DNA of 64,000 nt. Source: Bog-473 sp963807775 (GTDB lineage Bacteria > Actinomycetota > Acidimicrobiia > Acidimicrobiales > RAAP-2). This document shows positions 55,353 to 63,465 of this stretch, one piece after another (position 1 is the stretch's first letter; each line of letters opens with the position of its first letter). The stretch lies in contig CAWECY010000017.1 of NCBI GenBank assembly GCA_963807775.1, positions 744,001-808,000 on the forward strand, in the 5' to 3' direction. Position numbers and translations under genes: made by a program. The notes under the pieces were generated by a model. That model made no database searches. It worked only from the letters and a program-made list of their open reading frames with translations, and was not told the DNA's origin.

Positions 55353-55407
55353 GACCCGGCGCCGTCCCGCCCGTCGGAAGCCGACCCGGCGCCGTCCCGC
55401 CCGTCGG
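55353..55407. repeat. 25-bp direct repeat, two copies with 30-bp period
   Basis: The 25 bases from 55353 to 55377 recur exactly at 55383-55407. The unit begins GACCCGGCGCCGTCCCGC. It lies between the starts/ends of the acyl-CoA synthetase and acyltransferase genes, both on the minus strand. Two copies only, so not a CRISPR array. Confidence 0.85.
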
Positions 55408-55437
55408 CGAGGGCCCCGGCTCGTGCAGGCACGTCCC

Positions 55438-56157
55438 CTAGCGGTCCACCCCGTAGCGCGCCATGGCGAAGTCCGGGTAGCCCTCCTCGCCGCGATGGAA
55501 GAAGTTGAGCGAGTCGGGCAGGCTGCGCACCGGTTCGGCCGGATTGCCGCGGTAGAACGTCAGCTCTGCAGTCAATGGCGTGTTCACGACCGAACCCGCC
55601 GAGACGATCGACCGGGCCGGCACCCTGGTCCCGCTCAACAGCACGCTGTCCGACATGACTGCCGCGTGGTCCCCTACCTCCACCGAACCCGTCACGAACC
55701 GGCCCCGCACCAGATTCAGGCTATGGGTGAGGATCGTGCAGTGGTAGCCGGCAAGCGAGCTGTAGTCACCGATCACCACCGTGTCCGAGCAGTCGATGTC
55801 ATGGGCGACCGTGATCATGGCGTACTTGCCCATGACCAGCTCCGGCCGGCGGTTCGGTGAGTGAGGGAACACGTCGGTCGAGAGCTCCTCGGAGCGCCGG
55901 AATCCCACGATCCAGTTCCGCGAGGAGATGCTGGCGCCCTCACCGAGTTGTAACAGCTCCAGGTCCTTGATGACGTTGAACGGGCCGATGGAGCTCCCTG
56001 GTCCCATCGACAATTTGCGCACGAGGATGACGCTGTGGCCGATATACGCTGTCGGATGGATATCCCAGCCGAACAGGCGGCGGCCGAGCTGCACCTTGAC
56101 CCGTGAGGGCAGGACGAGCATGCAAAATGCCAAGACAAGCCGCAAGGAACACCTCAC
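55438..56157 (-). CDS. Left-handed beta-helix (hexapeptide) acyltransferase
   Basis: A 239-residue transferase with the isoleucine-patch repeats of LbH proteins: PTAYIGHSVILVRKLSMGPG, SIGPFNVIKDLELLQLGEGA, DTVVIGDYSSLAGYHCTILT and VEVGDHAAVMSDSVLLSGTR. The catalytic His is probably in HCTILTHS. The N-terminus is a short membrane-associating helix (LVLAFCMLVLPSRV). Such enzymes O- or N-acylate sugars using acyl-CoA or acyl-ACP. It is divergent from the ACP operon with ~110 bases between starts, which makes that carrier a natural donor. Start GTG 56157 is moderately sure. Confidence 0.82.
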   Translation of the reverse strand: MRCSLRLVLAFCMLVLPSRVKVQLGRRLFGWDIHPTAYIGHSVILVRKLSMGPGSSIGPFNVIKDLELLQLGEGASISSRNWIVGFRRSEELSTDVFPHSPNRRPELVMGKYAMITVAHDIDCSDTVVIGDYSSLAGYHCTILTHSLNLVRGRFVTGSVEVGDHAAVMSDSVLLSGTRVPARSIVSAGSVVNTPLTAELTFYRGNPAEPVRSLPDSLNFFHRGEEGYPDFAMARYGVDR

Positions 56158-56270
56158 TGATCCGTTTGTCGATGTGAGAACGCCGTAACCTTAACCAGCC
56201 CGCGACGGTCGGCTCTCTCCTGCCGGTCTGGAAGGAGAATAGGTCGGCGGTCGCGCCGGAGACAGCACGC

Positions 56271-56384
56271 ATGGGCACCGACACCTCGACCGACTACGAG
56301 CCCGCAGCGCACTACGACCACGTCCACGCGGTCTGGCGGCTCGTCATGGGCGAGGAATTCCACTACGGCTTTTCGATCGATTGA
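56271..56384 (+). pseudogene. Truncated methyltransferase N-terminus in front of ACP copy 2
   Basis: A 37-codon frame: ATG at 56271, then YEPAAHYDHVHAVWRLVMG and EEFHYGF, stop TGA at 56384. It aligns with the first ~35 residues of the methyltransferase at 45184 (DPAAHYDRVTEAWRLLLG, LHYGVF). Everything after that, including SAM motif I, is missing. The stop lies 11 bases before the ACP start, so the remnant may serve as a coupling leader. This is one of two places where this methyltransferase stands directly before an ACP. Confidence 0.75.
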
Positions 56385-56395
56385 GAGGACACATC

Positions 56396-56647
56396 GTGAG
56401 AACGAACCAGGACAAGGCGCGCAGCATCATCGGGGAGTTCCTGGTGCTCGCGAAGAAAGGCGGCGACGGTTGGACAGACGAGTCCAGCCTCTGGGGTGAC
56501 GGGCTCGGCCTGGACTCGCTCGAGGCAGCGGAGCTCTCGTCCATCCTGGAGGACGCATTCGGCTCCGATCCGTTCTCGGCCGGTGGCGACCTGCCCGACA
56601 CGGTCGCCGACGTGCTCGCCTTCTACGCCCCCGTCTCGACGGAATGA
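56396..56647 (+). CDS. Acyl carrier protein (copy 2)
   Basis: An 83-residue carrier with phosphopantetheine Ser41 in GLGLDSLEAAELSS, close to copy 1 at 44018 (shared GLDSL, AELS, LED, FGSDPFS). GTG at 56396 follows GAGAGGA. The stop overlaps the ATG of the ligase gene (ATGA), so carrier and ligase are made together. It is dedicated to this operon; a role in ordinary fatty-acid synthesis is unlikely because no ketosynthase is present. Confidence 0.9.
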   Translation: MRTNQDKARSIIGEFLVLAKKGGDGWTDESSLWGDGLGLDSLEAAELSSILEDAFGSDPFSAGGDLPDTVADVLAFYAPVSTE

Positions 56648-58038
56648 TCCTTCTGCTCGAAGGCGCCGCGGCGGCGTCGCCAGGCGATGTGGCCGTGGTC
56701 ACGCCCGAGGGCACCAGCACCTACGGCCAGTTGTTCCATGACGCGCGCCGGGTGGCGGCGTCGCTCCGCCAGCGTGGCATCGACCGTTTCGCCATGGTCG
56801 AACCCGACGTAGGCTGGGTGATCCGCCTTCTCGCTGGCGCCGCCCTCGCTGGAGCCGAGCCCTGCCAGTACCAGCCAGACACGGATCCGCACGAGTTCGC
56901 CGAGCACGCCCGCGCCCTCGGGCATACCGTGGTCATCACACGGCGTGAGGACCTTGACGCCGACGCCACATTGGCGATCGTCCGGCCCGACGAGTTACGG
57001 GCCGAGGGCGACACCGCCATCTTGCCCACCGCCGATGCGGATCTGGCCCAACCCCTCATGATCCGCACCACGGGCACCACCGGCACCCCCAAAGCGGCCC
57101 GCCACGACTGGCGCATCCTGACCCGCACGGTGAGCAACGTCCGCCCTGCTCCCGACCAGCGCTGGCTGCTGGCCTACGGCCCGCAACAGTTCGCCGGCAT
57201 CCAGGTCCTGCTGCACAGCCTGGCCAGCCAGGCCACCCTGGTGGCCCCCTTCCCCCGCCTCCCCAAAGACAGCGTCCAGGCCATGGTCGACGAGAAGGTG
57301 ACGTGCGTCAGCGCCACCCCCACCTTCTGGCGCTTCCTGCTGGCCGAGGCCCGCAGCCGCGGGCTCGAGTTGCCCAACCTGCAACAGGTCACCCTGGGCG
57401 GCGAGGCGGTCCCGCCGGATCTCCTCGACGAGCTGCGCAAAAGATTCCCCCAGGCCAACGTCTCCCAGGTGTACGCCTCCACGGAGTTCGGGTCCATCAC
57501 CTCGGTACGCGACGGTCGGCCGGGCCTCGCGGTCGACGCACTGCACGGTGACGACAATCCCGGATCGAACATCCGGGTCCGCGACGGCCAGCTGTGGGTG
57601 CGGGGCGGCGCGGGCATGCTCGGCTACGCGGGCGAGGAGGACACCGCGCCGAAGACCGAAGCGGAGCAGTGGCGTCCCACCGGCGACCTGGTCGAGATCG
57701 TCGGTGACCGCGTGCTGTTCCGTGGCCGCGACACCGAGGTCATCAACGTCGGCGGGGTGAAGGTACACCCCCTCCCGGTCGAAGAGCGCATCAGCGCGCT
57801 CGACAGCGTCGCCCTGGCCCGCGTCTACGGCCGACCCAACAAGCTGACCGGCGCCATCGTGGCCGTCGAGATCGTCCCGGCCGGTGGGCTCGCCGGCGCG
57901 GACACCGAACGCATCCGCGACCAGGTGAGCGACGCGGTCGCCGACCTCCCCCGCGCCGCCCAGCCCCGCAGCGTGACCTTCGTCGAGTCGATTGAGACCA
58001 GAGGTGGCAAGACCGTGCGCCAGGCGCCGCGACCATGA
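56644..58038 (+). CDS. AMP-forming acyl ligase acting on the ACP (acyl-ACP ligase-like)
   Basis: A 464-residue adenylate-forming enzyme, shorter than FadD-type synthetases. P-loop IRTTGTTGTPKAARHDW (140-156), QVYASTEFGS, the hinge FRGRDTEVINVGGVKVHP and the C-terminal catalytic Lys in RGGKTVRQ are present. Overlaps of four bases with the ACP gene before it and the SDR gene after it indicate a functional unit. The likely reaction is loading a free carboxylic acid onto the phosphopantetheine arm of the carrier. Which acid is not readable. Confidence 0.85.
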   Translation: MILLLEGAAAASPGDVAVVTPEGTSTYGQLFHDARRVAASLRQRGIDRFAMVEPDVGWVIRLLAGAALAGAEPCQYQPDTDPHEFAEHARALGHTVVITRREDLDADATLAIVRPDELRAEGDTAILPTADADLAQPLMIRTTGTTGTPKAARHDWRILTRTVSNVRPAPDQRWLLAYGPQQFAGIQVLLHSLASQATLVAPFPRLPKDSVQAMVDEKVTCVSATPTFWRFLLAEARSRGLELPNLQQVTLGGEAVPPDLLDELRKRFPQANVSQVYASTEFGSITSVRDGRPGLAVDALHGDDNPGSNIRVRDGQLWVRGGAGMLGYAGEEDTAPKTEAEQWRPTGDLVEIVGDRVLFRGRDTEVINVGGVKVHPLPVEERISALDSVALARVYGRPNKLTGAIVAVEIVPAGGLAGADTERIRDQVSDAVADLPRAAQPRSVTFVESIETRGGKTVRQAPRP

Positions 58039-58778
58039 CCGAACCCACCGACCGGGTGGCCCTCATCACCGGGGGCAGCAAGGGCCTCGGGGCTGGCCTC
58101 GTCGAGGCCTTCCTTGACGCCGGCCACCGCGTGGAGACCTGCGCCCGCTCCAGCACCGACCTCGTCAAGGCGTGGGAGGCCGATCCCGCCCTGGACGGGC
58201 GCTTCCACTTCACTGCGGCCGATGTCTCCGACGCCACCGAGGCCGAACAGCTGGTCAAAGAGGCGGCCAAGCGTTGGGGTCGCCTCGACGTCCTGGTCAA
58301 CAACGCCGGCGTGGCCCGCGAAGGCGTGATCGGCCTCTTCGGCAACGACGACCTCGACCAGGTGGTGGACCTCAACCTCAAGGGCACGGTCTACGTCACC
58401 CGGGCGGCCAGCCGGGTCATGCTGGCTCGCCGCTCGGGGTCCATCGTCAACATCAGCTCGATCGTCGGGATCTCGGGCTACCGCGGCCTCGCCGTCTACG
58501 GTGCCACCAAGGCCGCCCTCGACGGCTTCACGCGGGCGTTGGCCCGCGAGCTCGGCTCCCGCGGCATCACGGTCAACAGCGTCGCCCCTGGCTATCTGCG
58601 CACGGAGATGAGCCACGGCCTCGACGAGGAGCAGCTCGGCCAGATCGCGCGGCGCACGCCGCTTGGTCGCCTCGGCGAGCCCGTCGACGTGGCCCGGGCC
58701 GTTCTCTTCCTGACCGACCCGGCCAACACCTTCGTCACCGGGCATGTGCTCGTCGTCGACGGCGGCCTCACCAGCTGA
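58035..58778 (+). CDS. SDR ketoreductase, FabG-like
   Basis: A 247-residue classical short-chain dehydrogenase/reductase: cofactor motif TGGSKGLGAGL (14-24), VNNAGVAREG, and the catalytic Ser, Tyr and Lys in NISSIVGISG and AVYGATKAAL. PGYLRTEM and the end FVTGHVLVVDGGLTS are standard. It is coupled to the ligase by ATGA. In this context it probably reduces a 3-oxoacyl-ACP to the 3-hydroxyacyl form before transfer; that is inference. It is the last gene of the operon. Confidence 0.87.
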   Translation: MTEPTDRVALITGGSKGLGAGLVEAFLDAGHRVETCARSSTDLVKAWEADPALDGRFHFTAADVSDATEAEQLVKEAAKRWGRLDVLVNNAGVAREGVIGLFGNDDLDQVVDLNLKGTVYVTRAASRVMLARRSGSIVNISSIVGISGYRGLAVYGATKAALDGFTRALARELGSRGITVNSVAPGYLRTEMSHGLDEEQLGQIARRTPLGRLGEPVDVARAVLFLTDPANTFVTGHVLVVDGGLTS

Positions 58779-59048
58779 ACCGCCGCGACCTCAGCGCCGC
58801 TCAGACGACGCAGGGCCACGAGCGCACCACGGTCCTTTCCTCCATGCACTGGTGACCGCGCCGACCGCCAGCCGAGGACGACCCTGCGTGCGGACACCTC
58901 CGCCGCACCGCCCGATGGCGGAGCGGGGACGTCGCGGCCCGAACGAAAACGGGCGTGACGTTCGGCCACCGGCCGGATTCGCCACCGTCGCGAACCAGTG
59001 GCGTAGCGTTGCGGTAGGTCGACCGAGTCGGGACGGAGCTGGGTGCAC

Positions 59049-59516
59049 ATGAGCATGCAAGGGCGACACGAGGGGCCTGCCGAGGTCGGCGCCAAGAGGG
59101 ACCGGGCCTGGCAGCTGGTGATGACCGACCCCGAGACCGGCCTGCCCAATCACCTGGTGGTGCAGGACCGCCTGGACCAGGCCCTGGCCCGGCGCCCCCG
59201 CCATGGCGGCGAGGTGGTCGTGTGCTCCATCACCCTGGACAACCTCGGGCGCCTGACCGACGAACACGGCCCGGCCGTGGGCAACCAGATCATCTGCGAG
59301 GTGGCGCGGCGCCTCACCGATGCATTGCGCACCGAGGACACGGTCGGCCGGGTGGGCGCGTCCAATCTCGTCGGGATCATCACGGTGCGCGACGAGGCAA
59401 ACGTGATCACGGTGGTCGACCGTCTGCAACAGGCCCTGGCCGAGCCCGTCGACGTCGGAACGGGCAGCCTGGTCCTCGAGGCGACGGTCGACGTGCGGGT
59501 GTCCGACAAGATCTAA
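59049..59516 (+). CDS. Degenerate GGDEF-domain protein, single domain
   Basis: A 155-residue protein that follows the GGDEF fold: DPETGLPNHLVVQDRLDQAL at the start, VVVCSITLDNLGRLTDEHGP for the metal region, and RTEDTVGRVGASNLVGIITV where the GGDEF signature should be. The signature is replaced by GASNL, and the metal-binding Asp after the second strand is altered, so it cannot be a normal cyclase. It probably binds a nucleotide or a partner protein. GTG 59043 or ATG 59049 may start it, after a GGAG site. Neighbours give no hint. Confidence 0.75.
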   Translation: MSMQGRHEGPAEVGAKRDRAWQLVMTDPETGLPNHLVVQDRLDQALARRPRHGGEVVVCSITLDNLGRLTDEHGPAVGNQIICEVARRLTDALRTEDTVGRVGASNLVGIITVRDEANVITVVDRLQQALAEPVDVGTGSLVLEATVDVRVSDKI

Positions 59517-59539
59517 CGCGACGACGGTCGGGCCCGGCC

Positions 59540-60350
59540 TCACCCCCGCTTGGGCGACCACTCCCAGCGACGCATCGCCACGAAGACCCCCGCCGCGCCC
59601 CAGATCGCGATCACGAGCAGGTCGTTCCACACCGAGGTGCCCGGGATGCCGTTGAACGAGTCCACCGAGGCCGTGATGAGGTGACGGATCGGGAAGAAGT
59701 CGGTGAAGGTGGCCAGTCCCGAGCCGGGCTTGACTGGGAAGTAGAGCCCCGAGAGCGCGATGAGGATGAAGAAGACGAGGCTCACGATCGGCCCGGCCGC
59801 GTCCGCGTTGGGCACCAGCGTGCTCACGCCGACGCCGAGCGCGGTGAAGCTCAGCATGCCGACGATGAGGACGAGGACGAACGGGCCGATCTCGTCGGGC
59901 CCGTGCACGTTGTAGCCGAAGCGCCCGACCGCCAGCACGAGCACGATCTGGATCGCCGCCACGATCATCGTGGAGACGAAGACGGCGGCCAGCAGCGTCC
60001 AGGTCGGGAGGGGGCTGAGGCGCAGGCGCTTGAGCAAGCCCATCTCGCGGCGGTTCACCAGCTGGATGGCCAAGATGTTGAAGCACGCCGCCATGACGCC
60101 GTACGTGGCGAAGGCGGGCAGGTAGTACTGGCCCAGGTTGATGTGGGCCAGGTAGCCGATCGTCGAGTGGCCCGACGTCGACTCGAAGATGACGATGAAG
60201 ACGACCGAGAAGCCGATGGTGAGGGCGGCGGCGACCGGGTTGAGCCAGAACGTGAGCTGCTCGAAATAGACCTGGCGCCCCACCAGGGACAGGTCGCTGA
60301 GGCCGCGGAACGAACCCCGGACCGGTGTGTCCGGTCGCGGTCGCGCTCAC
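59540..60350 (-). pseudogene. ABC-2 type permease, one frameshift near the N-terminus
   Basis: The bulk (59540-60283) reads intact: about six membrane segments, RRQ-type start VGRQVYFEQLTFWLNPVAAA and the ABC-2 signature region LVNRREMGLLKRLRLSPLP. A GTG at 60350 overlaps the ATPase stop (GTGA) and starts SATATGHTGPG, but that reading joins the main frame (SFRGLSDLSLVGRQ) only if one base is removed from the run of four C at 60315-60318 (plus strand). A homopolymer indel in the assembly is the likeliest cause. It partners the ATPase encoded just upstream. Confidence 0.82.
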
Positions 60351-61303
60351 CCGCGCCGCTCCCCGGGGGGCGGGGCCTCTGCCCCGGTCCGCGTCCCGGC
60401 CGGTCCGGCGCCGTCGGTGAGCCCGAGGTAGATGTCCTCGAGCGAGACGCGCAGGACGGCCAGGCCGGCCAGCGCATACCCGGCGTCGAGCGCCCAGCCC
60501 GTCAGGTCGTGCAGGACGCGCAGCTCGTCCTCGGTGTGGATCTCGACGTGCCCGTCCTCGGCCGGCTCGACCGCCACGGGCAGCTCCTCTCGGCTCACAC
60601 CGGGCGGCAGCCGGAAGCGGATCGTGACGGCGCCCAGGTCCCGCCCCCCGATGGACGACGGGGTCCCGGCGGCCACGATCTGCTGGCCGAACAGCACGGC
60701 GGCCCGGTCGGCCAGCGCCTCGACCTCATCCATGTAATGCGTCGTCAGCAGGACGGTCGTGCCGGCGGCCGCCAGCCGGCGGATGAGCTCCCACGTCTCG
60801 CGGCGCCCGGACGGGTCGAGCCCGGTGGTGGGCTCGTCCAGGAACAGCAGGTCCGGGTTGCCGATGATGCCGAGCCCGACGTCGAGCCGGCGCTGCTGGC
60901 CGCCCGACAGCCGCTTCACCCGGTCGTCGGCCTTCTCGGCCAGGCCGATGAGCTCGATCACCTCGTCGACCGGGCGCGGGTTCGGGTAGTAACCGGCGTT
61001 GCGGGTCAGCACCTGGCGCACCGAGTAGTAGGGCTCGACGGCCAGCTCCTGCAGCACCACTCCGATGCGGGTGCGCAGCCAGCGTTGCGTGCTGTGGTCG
61101 GCCGGGTCGACGCCGAGCGTCTCCACCCGCCCCCCGCTGCGCGTGCGGAAGCCCTCGAGGATCTCGACGGTCGTGGTCTTGCCGGCGCCGTTGGGTCCGA
61201 GGAGCGCGAACACCTCACCCTTTTGCACCTCGAAGCTGACGTCGCGCACGGCCACCGTGTCGCCGTAGGACTTCTCCAGATGTTCCACGCGCACCGCGGG
61301 CAC
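60347..61303 (-). CDS. ABC-2 transporter ATP-binding protein (DrrA-like)
   Basis: A 318-residue ATPase: AVRVEHLEKSYGDTVAVRDV, Walker A GPNGAGKTTTVEIL, Q-loop VVLQELAVEPYYSV, signature LSGGQQRRLDVGLG, Walker B LLFLDEPTTGLDP and the H-loop TTHYMDE. The C-terminal ~90 residues form the DUF4162-type tail typical of drug, antibiotic or lipid exporters. GTG 61303 is the likely start; the open frame to 61468 overlaps the MarR gene. It is coupled to the permease by a GTGA overlap. Confidence 0.92.
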   Translation of the reverse strand: MPAVRVEHLEKSYGDTVAVRDVSFEVQKGEVFALLGPNGAGKTTTVEILEGFRTRSGGRVETLGVDPADHSTQRWLRTRIGVVLQELAVEPYYSVRQVLTRNAGYYPNPRPVDEVIELIGLAEKADDRVKRLSGGQQRRLDVGLGIIGNPDLLFLDEPTTGLDPSGRRETWELIRRLAAAGTTVLLTTHYMDEVEALADRAAVLFGQQIVAAGTPSSIGGRDLGAVTIRFRLPPGVSREELPVAVEPAEDGHVEIHTEDELRVLHDLTGWALDAGYALAGLAVLRVSLEDIYLGLTDGAGPAGTRTGAEAPPPGERRG

Positions 61304-61343
61304 GGCGTGGACGCTATCCGCCCGCCGCGTGCCCGCGCTCTCG

Positions 61344-61859
61344 CTACGGCGATCCGGCTCCCACCTTCGCCCGGAGTGTCGCGTCGCCTGTCGTGGACTC
61401 CTCCCCCGCCTCGACGATCTTGTCGAGCAGGTCGCGCAACTGGCGCAATTCGGCGTTGGAGAGCGCACCGAACGCCGCCGGCGGTACCGACAGGATGCCG
61501 TCGATCTCCGCCGCCAACTTCCGTCCTGCCTCGGTGAGTACGACGATCTTCACCCGCCGGTCATCCGGAGCGGCCTCGCGCCGGGCCAGGCCCCGCGCGT
61601 CGAGGTCGTCCACCAACGCCGTGATGTACGACGGGTCGCAGCCGAGGCCCCGGGCCATCTCCCCCATGGAGATGCCGTCGCCCTTCGAGAGACGGACCAG
61701 CGTCTTGATCACCCCGGGCGCCAGCTTCGTGCGCAGGCCGAGTGCGGCCATCCGCTCCACGTGCTCGCCCTCGAAGGCGATGCGGCGCATCCGCTCGAAG
61801 GCCTCCTCGGCCATTCCCATGGCTCGATCTTCGCACCAGTCGAGCTCTTTGACAAGCAT
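61344..61859 (-). CDS. MarR-family transcription regulator
   Basis: A 171-residue winged-helix protein (157 if the ATG at 61817 is used). The recognition region MGEMARGLGCDPSYITALVD and the wing REAAPDDRRVKIVVLTEAG are typical. It is divergent from an MFS exporter gene whose start is only 28 bases away, the classic layout of a repressor controlling an efflux pump and itself. The intergenic DNA contains an imperfect inverted repeat that may be its operator. Confidence 0.88.
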   Translation of the reverse strand: MLVKELDWCEDRAMGMAEEAFERMRRIAFEGEHVERMAALGLRTKLAPGVIKTLVRLSKGDGISMGEMARGLGCDPSYITALVDDLDARGLARREAAPDDRRVKIVVLTEAGRKLAAEIDGILSVPPAAFGALSNAELRQLRDLLDKIVEAGEESTTGDATLRAKVGAGSP

Positions 61860-61868
61860 CTATCTTTG

Positions 61869-61884
61869 AGTACCATTAAGTATT
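61869..61884. promoter_or_regulatory. Imperfect inverted repeat, candidate MarR operator
   Basis: AGTACCATTAAGTATT has TAC and GTA half-sites six bases apart in an AT-rich 28-base gap between the MarR and exporter starts; CTTTGA occurs twice just to its left. The site would cover the exporter's promoter or its leaderless start. MarR proteins usually bind 16-20 base palindromes, but this match is only partial. Confidence 0.4.
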
Positions 61885-61887
61885 CCC

Positions 61888-63463
61888 ATGGCAGGCACCC
61901 CGGACAGCGTCGAGAAGGAGAAATTCACCCTCAGCCCCGAGCTCCGGCGCATTTCCACCATCGTCGTCCTCGGCTCGATCATGTCGATCCTCGACACGAC
62001 GATCGTGGCGGTGGCCCTGCCCACGCTGGCCAAGGACTTCCACGTGCCGGTCACCACCATCCAGTGGGTGGTCACCGGCTATCTGCTCGCCCTGGCCCTG
62101 GTGACCCCGGTCACCGGATGGGCCGTCGACCGTTTCGGGGCCAAGGCCGTCTGGATGACCTCGACCGCCCTGTTCATCCTCGGCTCCAGCCTGTGCGGGC
62201 TGGCCTGGTCGGCCAACTCGCTCATCTTCTTCCGCGTGCTCCAGGGCATCGGTGGCGGCATGCTGCTCCCCGTCGGGCAGTCACTGCTGGCGCGGGCCGC
62301 CGGGCCGCAGCGCATGGGTCGCGTCATGAGCATCATCGGCGTGCCGATGGTGATGGGGCCGATCATGGGCCCGGTCATCGGCGGCCTGATCGTCTCCAAC
62401 TACAGCTGGCGATGGATCTTCTACATCAACGTGCCGATCGGGCTGGTCACCCTCGTCCTGTCCAGCCGCTGGCTGCCCAAGTTCGACACCGAGGAGCGGT
62501 ACCCCTCGGCCTTCGACACGCTCGGCTTCTGCCTCCTGTCTCCCGGCCTGGCCGCCCTGCTCTACTCCCTCTCCGAGGTCGGCACCACGGGCAGCCTGAG
62601 CAGCCCGTCGGTCGTGGTCAGCTTCGTGCTCGGCATCGCCTTGATGCTGGGCTTCGTACTGGCACGCCCTACGCGTGAAGTACCCGCTCTTGGAGCTGCA
62701 CCCCTTCAAGCACCGCAACTTCGCCATCGCCAACGTCTGCATCTTCGTCATCGGAGCCACGCTCTTCGGCTCCATGTTCCTGCTGCCCATCTACTACCAG
62801 GTGGCCCGCGGCCAGGAAGCCTGGCAGGCCGGGCTCCTCATGGCGCCCCAGGGCATCGGCGCCGCGTGCATCATGCGCTGGGCCGGCAGCGTGACGGACC
62901 GGCTCGGGCCCCGCCGCGTGGTGCCCGTCGGCATCCTCGCTCATGGCGGCGGCCACCATCCCGTTCTGCTTCGTCACCACTTCGACCAGCGTGGTGCTCC
63001 TCGCCGTCACCCTCTTCGTGCGCGGCCTCGGCCTCGGCCTGTCCATGATGCCGGTCACCGCGGCGGCCTACTTCGACCTCAACCACGCCGAGATCCCCAA
63101 GGCGTCCACCGTCATGAACATCGTGCGCCTCGTCGGCGGCTCCGTGGCCACCGCCACCTTCGCCGTGGTGCTCGAGCGCCAGATCATCGCCAACCTGGGC
63201 CCGCCGGCAGCGAAGGCGGGCGGCAGCGCCGGCGTGATCTCGCCACCGGTCAAGCTTCCCCCGCCGGTCGCCGACCCGGTCGCGGCCGCGTTCGCCCACA
63301 CCTTCTGGTGGTCCGTCGGCGCCATTCTCATCGCCTTCATCCCGACGCTGTTCCTGCCCAACCACGCGCGCGGCCGTCGCCGTGCCGGCGGACGCCCTGG
63401 CCGATCCCGAGGCGGAGAGCCGGGCCGGGTCCCCGCGTGGTCGCCGGGGCCATGCTCGAGTAG
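61888..63463 (+). pseudogene. MFS transporter, DHA2 (EmrB/QacA) type, several frameshifts
   Basis: The first ~255 residues are clean: ISTIVVLGSIMSILDTTIVA (TM1), IQWVVTGYLLALALVTPVTG and motif-C-like GPIMGPVIGG. Near 62655-62670 the reading moves to VKYPLLELHPFKHRNFAIAN, near 62938-62943 to AAATIPFCFVTTSTSVVLLA, and at about 63360-63420 it shifts again before the likely stop at 63463 (GAMLE). The pieces assemble into one 14-segment exporter of about 525 residues. The lesions cluster toward the window end, so poor assembly is likelier than decay. Probably regulated by the divergent MarR protein. Confidence 0.83.
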
Positions 63464-63465
63464 AC

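Noticed and set aside
55353..55407. Possible CRISPR repeat pair
   Set aside because: Only two copies, five-base spacer, no cas genes and no further units.
59222..61537. A 771-codon plus-strand open frame opposite the ABC-2 transporter genes
   Set aside because: Shadow of the permease and ATPase genes on the minus strand; no recognisable domain.
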